From: a virus
IMG/VR virus record: IMGVR_UViG_3300048924_000100
Span: 124,001 to 188,000 of that record
Strand: one strand, 5' to 3'
Length of the DNA: 64,000 bases
Below the pieces are notes generated by a model. That model was given only the letters and a program-made list of their open reading frames with translations. It did not search any database and was not told where the DNA came from. Made by a program: the position numbers and the translations under genes. This document shows, one piece after another, positions 15,024 to 25,212 of this stretch (positions are counted from its first letter, which is position 1; each line of letters begins with the position of its first letter).

Positions 15024-16530
15024 TCCAGCTACTACTAGCATCGACGAGTACCAACAGATCGGTAACTCGAGCCCAGTTGATTCCTATCAGCCAGGCGAAA
15101 ACAAACAACGGGTAGACCTGACGGAATACTACCAGGTCAGTGATCAGAACAACGCGACTGTTATGGTCATGGGTTCTGAAGAGCTGGCCCTCGGTCGTCT
15201 CTCCAAGCAGGTGGCTCGTCACCTTAAACTGCAGGGCGTTGAGAAGTATGACCCGTTTCCTTCGGAGCGTAATGCTCGCATGGGTGCTGAGGGTTTCTTC
15301 AGCGCTATCTACGAGGGCTTCAAGACCTTCGTTGAAACCATTATCAAATATATCCGTATGGCTATCGACTGGGTTGTCGACATGGTCAAGGGTATCTTTG
15401 GTTTCCGCAAAAGTGAGCGGATCACCAAGGCCATCGATGATTCACTGCCAGCACTGAAGAAAGAGTTCGAAGACACGCTGATCAGCTTCGGTTTCAACAT
15501 TGCTGAATACAACGTCGAGAACTTCCTCGGTAACCTACCGGCTGGCCAGGATCGCGTTGCCCAGGTCCACTTGCTGAAGAACAGGCTTGATGGCGATATC
15601 GAGCAGATCAAGAAACTGGAAATGGCTATCCCGCTGATCCAGCAGATCAACGCCAAGATACATCAGGCAGGTGACAAGGTTACCCAGGCTCAGAAGAGAC
15701 TGAAGAAGGTTATCCTCGACGAGTACAACCGTTCGCGCGTTCGCGGCAAAGCGGGTGATCGTGTAGGCGGTGGGGATTCCTCCGAAGTACAGCAACTCTT
15801 CAAGGTCATCCTGGAAACATCGTTGTCTCTGGACGTTAAAGAAATCGCTGGCCTGATGCAGAAACTGTATAAGGATCTGTACAGCCTTGATTTCGCAAAC
15901 GACGAGCTGGCTAACAAGTTTGACCAGGTCCAGAACCGTCTGAAGGCCGAAGTGCAGAATGCCACTGCAACGGTCAAGGGTATCACTGTTAGCGAGACGC
16001 TGGTAACGATCCAGGCGCTCAACGTACGCTACCAGGAGCTGGCTGGCGACGAGTACGACATCTCGAAGGTCGACTGGAAGGCTATCGGCGGAATCATCGT
16101 TAAAGATGATGCTGAGAAGATCTCCCACATGGCCGGGTACTACAACACACCAGGCTTGCTCGCTGCTTATCAGGAGTTGTCGGTTGATATCCGCAACTAC
16201 ACTCAGTGCTGCTACAGCATCAGCAAGGAAGTACTGCGTGTTGAGAAGCAGATCGTTAGTTTGGTTGAGTGGTACGGTCGCATTCACTGCTACTACTACA
16301 ACGGCGTGATAGGCGACATCGATGCGTGCCAGAAAGTGGCCGCTGAAGCTCGCGCCAAGGGCCTCAGCCCAATCGTCACTGCCCAGACCTTTATCAGGGA
16401 CGCGGACGCCAAAACGTTCTTCGAGAAACTGACAGCTAACGTTAACTTAGCCGTTGAACATGACATTGGTGGGTTGAAGACTAGCATCAACAACTTCACC
16501 AAACAAATCGGGGCAGGTAAATTGCTATGA
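15016..16530 (+). CDS. Internal head (inner-body-like) protein with three cleavage-type motifs, 504 residues
   Basis: GTG start with GGAGG upstream. G-x-E motifs lie at 53-55 (GSE), 74-76 (GVE) and 90-92 (GAE before GFFSAI). After the last, residues 93-130 form a long hydrophobic amphipathic helix, as in its paralogues. The rest is a largely helical, coiled-coil-rich body. By analogy with phiKZ inner-body proteins it should be packed in the capsid and trimmed by the prohead protease; this is inference from motif layout and paralogy. It overlaps both neighbours by 4-8 bp. Confidence 0.68.
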   Translation: MSDPATTSIDEYQQIGNSSPVDSYQPGENKQRVDLTEYYQVSDQNNATVMVMGSEELALGRLSKQVARHLKLQGVEKYDPFPSERNARMGAEGFFSAIYEGFKTFVETIIKYIRMAIDWVVDMVKGIFGFRKSERITKAIDDSLPALKKEFEDTLISFGFNIAEYNVENFLGNLPAGQDRVAQVHLLKNRLDGDIEQIKKLEMAIPLIQQINAKIHQAGDKVTQAQKRLKKVILDEYNRSRVRGKAGDRVGGGDSSEVQQLFKVILETSLSLDVKEIAGLMQKLYKDLYSLDFANDELANKFDQVQNRLKAEVQNATATVKGITVSETLVTIQALNVRYQELAGDEYDISKVDWKAIGGIIVKDDAEKISHMAGYYNTPGLLAAYQELSVDIRNYTQCCYSISKEVLRVEKQIVSLVEWYGRIHCYYYNGVIGDIDACQKVAAEARAKGLSPIVTAQTFIRDADAKTFFEKLTANVNLAVEHDIGGLKTSINNFTKQIGAGKLL

Positions 16531-17273
16531 GCCGAGAAGCCATGTGGGAAGAGATCGTCAAACTGAAGGATGTGGCTATTGTCACTACCCAGACGTACAC
16601 CGACGAACTCGATGCTCTGATTGCAGCAATGGATGAGGAGGGTCTTCCTCTGCCTGTTGCAACAAAGATCATCCGGGGTATCTGGGGTACCAGCTCTCGC
16701 GCTAACGCTTTGATGGTGCGTTTGTCGGACTGTTTCCCTGAGACCAACAAGGAAGTGGTGCTGTACGCAGGTCTGCCTATCCAGGAGGCTCGCAAGCAGT
16801 TGGGTCAGTTGGATGAGTCTAAGGACTACTTCAAGCTGATCTACACCTACATCAGCGACGCGGTCAACACGACCATGCAGCAGTTGGTGGACGCTGGCTT
16901 TACTGTTGACGCTCAGGCACGACTGAACGAGTTCCGTTGCGAGGTATTGCAGTACGCCGCGTACACGGATAGCTACTTCTACGAGGTTGAACCGTCGCTG
17001 CGTGATGGCACGGTAACTTCGTGGGATCAGCTCACTCGTGTTCCGGATATCGTGATCAACGGGGACTACCTGTTCGTCAACGACTTCAAGGAAACCCTGG
17101 CTAAGGCCCACGATACCTATCTGGAGAGTGCTTTCTATCCAGATCTGAAGATGTCGGGCTACAGCCTCAAGGACTTCTCCTGGCGTACCAGCGACATGAC
17201 CAGCAAGATTCAGATGCCGTTCCTGTTCGCACAGCACCTCAACGCGAAGTACCCTGCTGTATCTGCTGAATAA
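16527..17273 (+). CDS. Unknown 248-residue protein
   Basis: Soluble helix-rich protein with no G-x-E sites and no recognised motif. ATGA overlap couples it to the internal head protein upstream. It ends the plus-strand unit before a terminator. A chaperone or structural partner is possible from coupling alone. Confidence 0.72.
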   Translation: MSREAMWEEIVKLKDVAIVTTQTYTDELDALIAAMDEEGLPLPVATKIIRGIWGTSSRANALMVRLSDCFPETNKEVVLYAGLPIQEARKQLGQLDESKDYFKLIYTYISDAVNTTMQQLVDAGFTVDAQARLNEFRCEVLQYAAYTDSYFYEVEPSLRDGTVTSWDQLTRVPDIVINGDYLFVNDFKETLAKAHDTYLESAFYPDLKMSGYSLKDFSWRTSDMTSKIQMPFLFAQHLNAKYPAVSAE

Positions 17274-17288
17274 GCTGTACCGGCCATA

Positions 17289-17322
17289 CCTACCCTACTT
17301 CCTTTGCGGGAAGTAGGGTAGG
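17289..17322. terminator. Bidirectional hairpin terminator
   Basis: A perfect 14-bp stem (17289-17302 with 17309-17322) between convergent genes. The tail TATAGCTGCTTTAC at 17329-17342 is identical to the one at 11254-11267. Confidence 0.85.
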
Positions 17323-17328
17323 GAGGCT

Positions 17329-17342
17329 TATAGCTGCTTTAC
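17329..17342 (+). repeat. Conserved terminator tail, copy 2
   Basis: Second exact copy of TATAGCTGCTTTAC following a perfect 14-bp hairpin between convergent genes. Confidence 0.6.
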
Positions 17343-20269
17343 ACCGGACCCATGTTTACCATGGACACATCATGCGGCAAGAAGACGATGTCAATGTCTT
17401 CCTTAATCGACAACAACCCATCCGAACTCTGTTGCAGCAGTTTACGGATACTGAAGCCTGTCAGGTCATCAGCGTTACTGATTACGTCCACAGTACTGTC
17501 ACCTGCCAACGCACTCAGTTTAACCGCCACCACTTCCCTGGAGGTCCCGTCTTTCAACTGGGTTACCAGGTCGTTGACACTGAATGTCTTAGCCCCGAAC
17601 AGACCTTCGTTAAGCGTCTGAGGAGTACTGGCCTCCAGCGAGTCCTTCAGGCTTGGGTTCTTCATGCCTGCCATGGTCAGGTAATAGGTAACCACGAAGC
17701 TCAAGTCTTGACGCAGATAACTGGTGTAGTTGCTGTTGACCACTACCTTCTGATAACCCAGCTTGTTGCGCGGCTGGTAAACCAGGCTGGTCTGATCAAG
17801 TGCAGACGATGCAAAGTAAGCCATGTCCTGACTGATCACATCCACGAAGTAGTCTTTGGTCTCTTGAGCAAACTGCACGTCATACGCATCATGACTGAAG
17901 TAGTAGGCACCATCAAACCCGATGAAGTCCCAGTGGTACAGCAAGTCACGCGGGGCTACAGTGATGTAGTTACCCTGACCATCCAACTGGTAGTCGTCCT
18001 TGGTGTATTCCAACATGACACGAGGAGGTACGTTGTTATCGTACATCATGTCACCTGCCTGGTGCTCTACCTGCGCTACACCGTCAATGAAGATGATCTC
18101 CCCATTGGTGTCACGCTTGTAAAGGGTTTCCAGGAAGCGCAGCGGAACATCCACACCATACTTCTTGTACTGTGCCTCACCCACCAACGGACGGATACGG
18201 CTGTACAGGTTACCCATCTTCTTGCCAATCGTTACCGCGTACTGGGTTTCGATAATGGCAACCATAGGTACACTGAACAGGCTCTGGTCGATCTTGCGAT
18301 CCGAGTCAGTACCTGTGTTAGCCTTATCACCCTGGAAGGTGAAGATGAACGTCATGTCCAGATCCAGAGGCACACCCGTTGTAGACTGGGTACTACCGAA
18401 CTGGCTGAAGTTGGTGAAGTAGATCACGTCGTTGACGTCTACGTCGAAGCGGCTGTCCAGAGTGAACTGCCAGATACGCTCACCATCCTCAGTAAGGCCG
18501 TACAGGGTCCCCGCTATGCTCGCCAGGCTGTTGGTGTCTTCAGGCTGTACCGACAGCTGGACACCCAGTGTGGAGTCGTCCAGTTCCTGATAGCTCTTAC
18601 CAGAAGCAGTAACCACCGTGATCAGGTAACCGTTGTCGTTCTGCTCAATAGCCACAGAACCCACACCCACATCAATACCCAGCGTGCCGTTGGCATCTTG
18701 GAACGTCTGGCTCTTGAACTTAGGTGCATCCAGGTGATAGGTGCGCAACACCGCTTGGGTGTTGGTCAGGTCCATCACATAGTAGAACGGTGTATACACC
18801 AACGTAGTGCCAGCAATCAGGTCAACCTTGCCTTCGTTGCTTTTGGCTTCGAAGCTGTTCTTGGTCACCTGGTTGATCAGCACCGTACTTGGCTGACTGA
18901 TGTCGAACAGGACGTTATGCGGGATGGTAATACGCGGACCGTTGTCGATCACCACACCGCTACCGATCAGGCTGTTAACCGAAGCCAGGTAGCTACCCAC
19001 GAAACACGCCATAGGGGCGAACAGCTTCTTGTTGTCCTGGATCCGAAGTTCCTTGGTCACCGAGTAGCTACGCTTGGTCATGTAGTCGATAGTTTTAACC
19101 GAGTTGTAACCGTAGTTCTCCACGGTACCAACCAGGTTGTTTTCAGTGATCGGCAGATTACGCTGACGACGACCCGAGATAAAGGAAGCCTTCATCTGAG
19201 CGAATGGAATAGCGTTGCTACCACCCGACGTAGGCGTCATTGCCATCCATGCCATACCACCCGACGACTTCAGGGCGCTGGAGTAAGGACCCAGGGTCCC
19301 TGCACCAAAGCGATAGTCCTGGTAGTTAACGCCCACATCACCGATTGCTGTTTGGGTGAAGTCTTTCAGCAACTCACCCTTGGTGGTGTAGGTGTAGATG
19401 TCAACTGTGCCGACACCCAGGCCGTTGGCGATATAGACGTCAGGAATCTTGAAGTTGAACTGCTGGTTGCTAACATCCAGGCTCAACGCCAAGGTAACCG
19501 TATTCGGATCGAACACGTCCTGGTCATAGCTCACCAGCATCTCGCTCTTGACACCACCGACTGTCTGGAACGCCCGCACGGAGTACAGGTAGTCAGCGAA
19601 GACGATATTACCACTGCAACCCGAACTCTGGTTAGACGTCAGGTTCTCAGTAGGCAGGCAAGATAACTGACGGCACGGGATGGTGATGGTCAGGTAGCCG
19701 TTCGGCGTAACACGACGGTCCAGCAGGTTGTTGGAGATTGGGTTCAGAGGACTGTTGGTCGAGTCGTCGTAAACCACCTGGTAACCTGTTTGCTCGCTGT
19801 AACGGATTTCAATACCGTTCTCGATTGCAAAGGTATAACCGCCGAAGGTCAATTCACTGTCTTTAGGCAACAGCAGCATCTTGTATGTAAAGGTGCTCTT
19901 ACCCAGGGTTACCGTCACATCCTTGGCCAGGCTGGCGTACGTCTGAGTGCTGATCGCGTATTGCAGGTCCATGATCGACGGCGTGCCGAACATACCAACC
20001 TGCTCTTCCTCGGACATGTGACGGCTGAGGTCAGCGGTCGTACGAGCGTGAGCAGGGAACAGCTTAGCGATGCTGTCGTCGATCCGGTTAAGGATACCGT
20101 ATGCAGTACCGAGGATAATGTCAGTACCGAAGACAAACGGGTGAGTCTTGCTGTTGAGCTTTACCGAGCGACCGAAGTAATCATTTTCGATCTGGTTAAC
20201 AACCCGGTTAACCCCGCGGATGGGGTTGTTGGCTAGCGCTATCAATTCGCTTTGAGTAATGTCGGCCAT
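17339..20269 (-). CDS. Large structural-type protein, possibly baseplate or tail, 976 residues
   Basis: Large, beta-rich protein full of Thr, Ser, Gly, Asn and Tyr, typical of tail or baseplate components. No membrane segment, signal peptide or enzyme motif. It follows the 358-residue gene directly, with TAA and ATG adjacent. No family is recognised with confidence; the assignment rests on composition, size and neighbours. A neck or fibre protein is also possible. Confidence 0.55.
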   Translation of the reverse strand: MADITQSELIALANNPIRGVNRVVNQIENDYFGRSVKLNSKTHPFVFGTDIILGTAYGILNRIDDSIAKLFPAHARTTADLSRHMSEEEQVGMFGTPSIMDLQYAISTQTYASLAKDVTVTLGKSTFTYKMLLLPKDSELTFGGYTFAIENGIEIRYSEQTGYQVVYDDSTNSPLNPISNNLLDRRVTPNGYLTITIPCRQLSCLPTENLTSNQSSGCSGNIVFADYLYSVRAFQTVGGVKSEMLVSYDQDVFDPNTVTLALSLDVSNQQFNFKIPDVYIANGLGVGTVDIYTYTTKGELLKDFTQTAIGDVGVNYQDYRFGAGTLGPYSSALKSSGGMAWMAMTPTSGGSNAIPFAQMKASFISGRRQRNLPITENNLVGTVENYGYNSVKTIDYMTKRSYSVTKELRIQDNKKLFAPMACFVGSYLASVNSLIGSGVVIDNGPRITIPHNVLFDISQPSTVLINQVTKNSFEAKSNEGKVDLIAGTTLVYTPFYYVMDLTNTQAVLRTYHLDAPKFKSQTFQDANGTLGIDVGVGSVAIEQNDNGYLITVVTASGKSYQELDDSTLGVQLSVQPEDTNSLASIAGTLYGLTEDGERIWQFTLDSRFDVDVNDVIYFTNFSQFGSTQSTTGVPLDLDMTFIFTFQGDKANTGTDSDRKIDQSLFSVPMVAIIETQYAVTIGKKMGNLYSRIRPLVGEAQYKKYGVDVPLRFLETLYKRDTNGEIIFIDGVAQVEHQAGDMMYDNNVPPRVMLEYTKDDYQLDGQGNYITVAPRDLLYHWDFIGFDGAYYFSHDAYDVQFAQETKDYFVDVISQDMAYFASSALDQTSLVYQPRNKLGYQKVVVNSNYTSYLRQDLSFVVTYYLTMAGMKNPSLKDSLEASTPQTLNEGLFGAKTFSVNDLVTQLKDGTSREVVAVKLSALAGDSTVDVISNADDLTGFSIRKLLQQSSDGLLSIKEDIDIVFLPHDVSMVNMGPV

Positions 20270-21346
20270 TTACTTATTGCCCCAGTATTCCATTTCCATC
20301 GAGTTCAGGTTGATCCAGGGATAACACAACGCGTAGTTCGCTGCGTAATACTCACTGAACTTCAACTTACGGTAGTTGTTGTCCCGAACACTTGGGTTCA
20401 TGTTTGGATTGAAGAACAACGTGGTACGGTTAAACATGTCCGCAACACGCAGGTTGTTGTAACGGAAGATCACACTTGGGAAGTTGATCTCTACTTCGTC
20501 TTGCCCTTGGCCACGCAAACTGTTCTGCGTACGGTCGATGGTACTGAAAGCACCCGACGGATAGGTGTTAGGCCAGGAGTAGCCGTTGCAGTAGATCCCT
20601 TCGATACTGCGCATGTTCTTGTTCATGATGATGTGATAGACACGCATGTCATAATCGCGGTAGTTCTGAATCAAGGCATCCGCGTACGGCTCCATGCCTT
20701 CGTCACCCAGCGTCACCGCTTCGATGTAATGGTTCCACACGTCGAAGATAAACGGGACGATACCCGGCTTGGTGTTGTGGAAGGTCAACCGCATCTCGTA
20801 GTCGTAGTTAACCTTCAGAATCCCGTTGGGGTACTGATAGACTTCCTTACGAATACCCGGAGTAGATTTCTCCACTGGCATGGTGACGTCAGGGAAACCC
20901 GAGGACACCTTAACCAGGTTGGTCAAACAGGCCATCCACGGATAGAGTGGATCGAGCATGGAACTGTTACCGCTGTTGGCTCTTCCCCACACCGGATCCA
21001 GCAACCCCTTAACGTAATGTTGTAGGGTATTTCGATCAGGGTTATATAACGGCAACATTTGTGGGTGAAGTATCACGTTTTCATCGGATAAGTTCAACAA
21101 CGGCCGGTTAATAAAGACTAATCCTATGGTGTCGTCGGGGATGGGAGCCAACTGGTTCCCAGGGCCTAGAATTCGTACCCCTTTCAACATGTTGATCAGA
21201 GCGCTAGAGTAACCGGGTCCACCGTTTTCTCGGAACGCATACTCAAGCCAATCCTCATACGACTGGCCGGTCAGATCGCTTGCGGGTTCTTCATTCCCTG
21301 GGGTCTTGTCGTACCACCCGTTATACTGATTCGGATTATCTGCCAT
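20270..21346 (-). CDS. Structural-type protein, 358 residues
   Basis: Tyr, Asn and Pro-rich protein with alternating strands, looking like a tail-tube, connector or baseplate component. I choose 21346 as the start because GGGAG lies 8 bp upstream; a start at 21361 lacks a site. It heads a two-gene minus-strand unit and faces the plus-strand operon across about 33 bp, so promoters for both must overlap coding sequence. Function not recognised. Confidence 0.55.
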   Translation of the reverse strand: MADNPNQYNGWYDKTPGNEEPASDLTGQSYEDWLEYAFRENGGPGYSSALINMLKGVRILGPGNQLAPIPDDTIGLVFINRPLLNLSDENVILHPQMLPLYNPDRNTLQHYVKGLLDPVWGRANSGNSSMLDPLYPWMACLTNLVKVSSGFPDVTMPVEKSTPGIRKEVYQYPNGILKVNYDYEMRLTFHNTKPGIVPFIFDVWNHYIEAVTLGDEGMEPYADALIQNYRDYDMRVYHIIMNKNMRSIEGIYCNGYSWPNTYPSGAFSTIDRTQNSLRGQGQDEVEINFPSVIFRYNNLRVADMFNRTTLFFNPNMNPSVRDNNYRKLKFSEYYAANYALCYPWINLNSMEMEYWGNK

Positions 21347-21379
21347 TTCTCTGGCTCCCATTAATGAAGGAATTACAAA

Positions 21380-22501
21380 ATGATTGGCAACTTTCTAGGT
21401 TTGGGGTCTTACCTGCTGGACGTCGCAGCTAAGTTTTATCCCGATAGCAAAGACATAAACTCCGCCGCCAAGGTGGCGGGCCAGGTTCAACGTTCATACA
21501 ATGTGGTCTCGACCACCTCGGTGCATGAGAGTGCTAACCGCGCCATCATTGCTCCAATGGTAGGGATCGAACAAGGTCTTCTGCATCAAGAATTCATGAC
21601 AGACCTCATGCAGATCATTATGCTGCGTGACGTGGTTGCCACCCTGACTCACTTGGCGCTGGAAGGCACCGTGGCAATGGGTGTGCAGATCAAGGATGTC
21701 ATCGGTTCGATCAACCCGAACCGTGCCGGCATGTTGGCGCTCCAGGGCTGCGAAGCCTACGACAATAACATCCCGAACGGCGACAAGGCCGACAAAGAAG
21801 ACAAGGAAGACAAGAAACCCGACCAACACTTCGTCCAGGTTGGCGGCAAATCCATGCCAGACCTGAACGAGTACACTCCGCTGGCCGTGGGTAAAGTGGT
21901 TAACGCCACCCTCACCACCGAGCGTGGTAACAAGATCGACTTCCCGCTGACCTTCCGTCAGATCCCGGTCCCAATGTCGTTCAAAGATCTGAAGCGTACC
22001 TTCTCGGCCGCCAAGATCGAAGAAGGCTTCTTTGCTCGCCTGACCATGGCGAAGACCCGTGAGATCACTTACCCTGAATTCCTCAGCGGCAAGGACATCA
22101 TCAAAGAACGCTTCAACATCAAGAACGAAGAGATGTCGGGCTACTACAAAGAAGCCCTGCGTCGTGAAACCGGCAACAAGCTTACCGCCGTGCGTACTGG
22201 CGTGGTCAGCTTCAACAGCCTGGCGAACTCGTTCATCATCTCCCAGGAATCGGCTACCCAGCTGGAACTGGACCTCGGCAAACGTTTCCGCGACCCACGG
22301 TCCCGTGAAGGCATCTTCAAGGCTGTAGTGGCGAACACCATCGTGGTCTGCAACGAAGACCGCGGCATCTACACCTTCTACACCCACGGTAGCGACATGC
22401 CTGAGGTTTACACCCGCAAGGACATCGCTGTTAAATCCAAGAAAGATTCCGGCTCCAACACTCTGGCGGATCTGGTCAAGTTGCTTAACGGAGGCATGTG
22501 A
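21380..22501 (+). CDS. Probable virion protein, highly expressed, 373 residues
   Basis: N-terminal 30 residues are hydrophobic and Gly-rich; residues about 132-150 are a Lys/Asp/Glu-rich linker, and a mixed domain follows. One G-x-E (GIE near residue 62) sits before a Gln, so processing is possible but weakly supported. Strong bias to C-ending codons suggests abundant product. It heads the long operon containing five internal head proteins. Function unknown. Confidence 0.7.
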   Translation: MIGNFLGLGSYLLDVAAKFYPDSKDINSAAKVAGQVQRSYNVVSTTSVHESANRAIIAPMVGIEQGLLHQEFMTDLMQIIMLRDVVATLTHLALEGTVAMGVQIKDVIGSINPNRAGMLALQGCEAYDNNIPNGDKADKEDKEDKKPDQHFVQVGGKSMPDLNEYTPLAVGKVVNATLTTERGNKIDFPLTFRQIPVPMSFKDLKRTFSAAKIEEGFFARLTMAKTREITYPEFLSGKDIIKERFNIKNEEMSGYYKEALRRETGNKLTAVRTGVVSFNSLANSFIISQESATQLELDLGKRFRDPRSREGIFKAVVANTIVVCNEDRGIYTFYTHGSDMPEVYTRKDIAVKSKKDSGSNTLADLVKLLNGGM

Positions 22502-23382
22502 TGGATATTTTCTCCTACATCGGGAAAGTAAAGGCAGTAAAGAAGAATGAAATCCTGTCTGCTATCCTGAACATCAAGGTAGCGGGCGACGACCTCAAGG
22601 CCGGTCTGGAAAACCTCCAGAGCAACGACATCGACCTGAGCGATCAGATTGAGCACTGGGTCATTACCAAGAGCCTGAAGAAAGCAGTAACGGCGCAGGG
22701 CTTCGGTGGTGCTGATCTGGTGGGCGTTAGCAAGCATGGTCTGGGCGCTATCGATGCGCTGACCACTGAGCTGACCAAGGCCGTGAACAGCTACAAGGAA
22801 AGCCTGTGGGACGGTCACACCATGACTGTTAAACAAGCCAACCTGCTGAACGTCATCGAGTACCTGAACTTCTGGCTGCGTTACACCCGCATGGTCTACG
22901 ATGTACTGCTGACCATGAACAACCAGAAAGTCGACCCAACCCGTTACCTGAACGGCGTTGACCTGCGCTGGATCAACGGTACTGCCTCGTTCTACAACAA
23001 CTTCACCATCGACCTGCTGCGCGGTGCAGCAACGATCATGAAGAACATGAACGACCTGCCGGACATCGAAGTCACTCAGACCTCGCTGGACGTCATGGAA
23101 AGCACCGGCGGTAAGGGTAAAGTTGACCTGTTGCAAAAGGGCTTCGGCATCCACCTGGTTAACCCGCTGTTCTGGCTGGGTGTTGGTATCAGCAAGCTCC
23201 AGGGTGTTCGTATCGAGCGCATGCGCCGTGACAACGAATACTTCGCTATGAAGATCTCGCAAGCGATCAACAAGCGCAACGGCACGAATGACCCTGAACT
23301 CGATCGTCGTATCGAGATCTATCAGGACAAGATCATTCGCAACGACCACACCATTTCCGAGATCGAGGCCGACTATGCCTGA
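22501..23382 (+). CDS. Unknown 293-residue protein
   Basis: Helix-rich soluble protein with no recognised motif. GGAGG lies 7 bp before the ATG at 22501, and the upstream TGA shares one base with it; the GTG at 22498 is less likely. C-ending codons suggest good expression. Probably virion-associated by operon context. Confidence 0.72.
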   Translation: MDIFSYIGKVKAVKKNEILSAILNIKVAGDDLKAGLENLQSNDIDLSDQIEHWVITKSLKKAVTAQGFGGADLVGVSKHGLGAIDALTTELTKAVNSYKESLWDGHTMTVKQANLLNVIEYLNFWLRYTRMVYDVLLTMNNQKVDPTRYLNGVDLRWINGTASFYNNFTIDLLRGAATIMKNMNDLPDIEVTQTSLDVMESTGGKGKVDLLQKGFGIHLVNPLFWLGVGISKLQGVRIERMRRDNEYFAMKISQAINKRNGTNDPELDRRIEIYQDKIIRNDHTISEIEADYA

Positions 23383-23893
23383 ATTCCGCCGGGGTAACAA
23401 CGGGTACGTCAGCGCTCACCTCGGTGATGGCGAGCTGGCGGCGATGTTCAAGAACCTCAAGTACCTCCGTCAGGATGCGTACCAGGACTTCGCGTTGATC
23501 ATGAAAGGCGACGTCACCATCGAAACCCTGCGTGAAGTGAAGGCCCTTACCGGCACCTCTTTCGCAGGGTGGATGGAAGTCAACTTCGACAGTGGCAAAG
23601 GGCCATTGGCTGACCTGGTCCGTGACATCATTCATTACTTGAATGGTCGTTGTGGTCATCGTCAGTTGATCACCTCGGTGGGTATCCAGGAGAACAAACT
23701 CGTGGATGCCAACACCACCCGTTACGGAACATACACCCCCACCACTCGCTCAGGCGGCCATGCGGCTTTCTTGCAGGATGGGGACACGGTCTTTGACAAC
23801 GACCTCTATCGTCTCATGGCTGGCGTAGGAGCGGGCGTCGTAGGGCGCATCTTCCTGCTCCTCGGAGGAGAGTCCTACTATGGGCCAAATTAA
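23375..23893 (+). CDS. Unknown 172-residue protein with C-terminal hydrophobic segment
   Basis: Start at ATG 23375, preceded by GAGG, overlapping the previous gene by 8 bp. The body is polar with one hydrophobic Gly/Val/Leu stretch near residues 148-165 that could cross or bind a membrane. No motif recognised. It overlaps the next gene by 14 bp, so it is translationally coupled. Confidence 0.7.
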   Translation: MPEFRRGNNGYVSAHLGDGELAAMFKNLKYLRQDAYQDFALIMKGDVTIETLREVKALTGTSFAGWMEVNFDSGKGPLADLVRDIIHYLNGRCGHRQLITSVGIQENKLVDANTTRYGTYTPTTRSGGHAAFLQDGDTVFDNDLYRLMAGVGAGVVGRIFLLLGGESYYGPN

Positions 23894-25193
23894 CCAACAG
23901 CTACAGTTGGCGGCTGAAATGGCGGCAATCTCTGCGGTTAAGTCTGCTGAGATTGTTAGCCTGGCTAAAGACACCGGTGACCTCGATCGTTTCCAGAACC
24001 GTTTGGAAGACTCTCGAGACCGTGTCAACATGGTGAAGGCGGTGCTGGAAGGCTCTGAACCGCATCATGTCACGCCAGAGCTGGCTAACGCCATGGATGC
24101 CTCCCTGGCACGCTCCAATGTCGACATTCCTCCTGCAAGCGGCTTGGACGCTGTAGAAGGCGCGGAAGCACTCGGACGCACTCTGATGCCGGAAGATTAC
24201 CTCATGACCCGCCTGATGGGCTGTGAGAGCTTCCTGGCTGACTTCTTCCGTAAGTCCAAGGAAGTGGTTGTTCGCATCGACGTTGGCTTTAAAGAAGCTT
24301 ACATCGTGTTCACGCAGAACCAGGACAGTCTGCTGGAAGCGGTAGAGGCCCTGGAACACGGGATCGACGCCACTCCCAAGTTCGATGAGAACCGTGAATA
24401 CCTGTTGCTGGGTGCTCGTCTGTTTAACCTGTTCAAGGTAAACGGTCAGATCAGCGGCGACTGGACAGGTGACGTCAGCAAGCTGAGTCGCACTATCTCG
24501 GCTCTGAGTTCCAACTACTACCTGAACAGCAAAAACAACATGAATGCAGTCCTGAGCTATTTCGGCGGGTTTGCAGGCATGGATCAGGCTCTGGGGTTGG
24601 ATCGCTACCTGTCGCTGCCTTCTGCGCTGCCGTCGACGCCGTTCAAGGAATGCAACAAGCCTAACAAAGACTTCACCACTGGTCGTGTTACAGCGAAGCA
24701 GTCGGTTGAGTTGATGGGCGGTGCTTACTTCATTGACATCCGTCAGACCAAGCCGAACTACCGCATGCATACGGCGGAAGATGTCGAGCAGTTCCTCCAG
24801 ATCTACCTCAATGAGGAAATGACTGGTTTCGAGAACAGCTCCGAGATCGTCTATCCGAAGCTCGGTAACGAAGTGAAGAGTCTTTCTTCTCAGCAGATCA
24901 AGGTGATTGCGAAACACCTGAAAGAACTGTTGAAGGAATGGAGCAAGGTCTTCGAAGCCGGCGATAAGTTCAAGCTTACGGACAACGATTACAACGATGT
25001 TGCCAAGGGCATCTACGAGTCGCAGATGGATGACGATCTGAAGGATAAAGTCCTGACGGCGTTCTCGCAGATCGTGCGCAAGAACCAGATGGAGCTGCTC
25101 GCACTGCGGGCTACCCTGACCAGCTACCTGACCCTGGTGATTCACGGCTTGATTGAGCTGTCGAACCTCTCGGTTAAGGCCAACACTCCGTAA
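23880..25193 (+). CDS. Internal head (inner-body-like) protein, 437 residues
   Basis: G-x-E motifs at 58-60 (GSE), 94-96 (GAE) and 114-116 (GCE before SFLADF) end an N-terminal propeptide-like region. The following helix is aromatic, as in the paralogues, and the rest is a helix-rich body. GGAGGAG precedes the start. By analogy with phiKZ inner-body proteins it is likely packed in the head and trimmed by the prohead protease. First of five such genes in this operon. Confidence 0.62.
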   Translation: MGQINQQLQLAAEMAAISAVKSAEIVSLAKDTGDLDRFQNRLEDSRDRVNMVKAVLEGSEPHHVTPELANAMDASLARSNVDIPPASGLDAVEGAEALGRTLMPEDYLMTRLMGCESFLADFFRKSKEVVVRIDVGFKEAYIVFTQNQDSLLEAVEALEHGIDATPKFDENREYLLLGARLFNLFKVNGQISGDWTGDVSKLSRTISALSSNYYLNSKNNMNAVLSYFGGFAGMDQALGLDRYLSLPSALPSTPFKECNKPNKDFTTGRVTAKQSVELMGGAYFIDIRQTKPNYRMHTAEDVEQFLQIYLNEEMTGFENSSEIVYPKLGNEVKSLSSQQIKVIAKHLKELLKEWSKVFEAGDKFKLTDNDYNDVAKGIYESQMDDDLKDKVLTAFSQIVRKNQMELLALRATLTSYLTLVIHGLIELSNLSVKANTP

Positions 25194-25212
25194 GGAGCAA
25201 AGGAGTCTGGTT

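Noticed and set aside
17372-19666. Long plus-strand open frame of 764 codons
   Set aside because: It is antisense to the 976-residue minus-strand gene, has Arg/His/Val/Gln-rich composition typical of a mirror frame, and no ribosome site.
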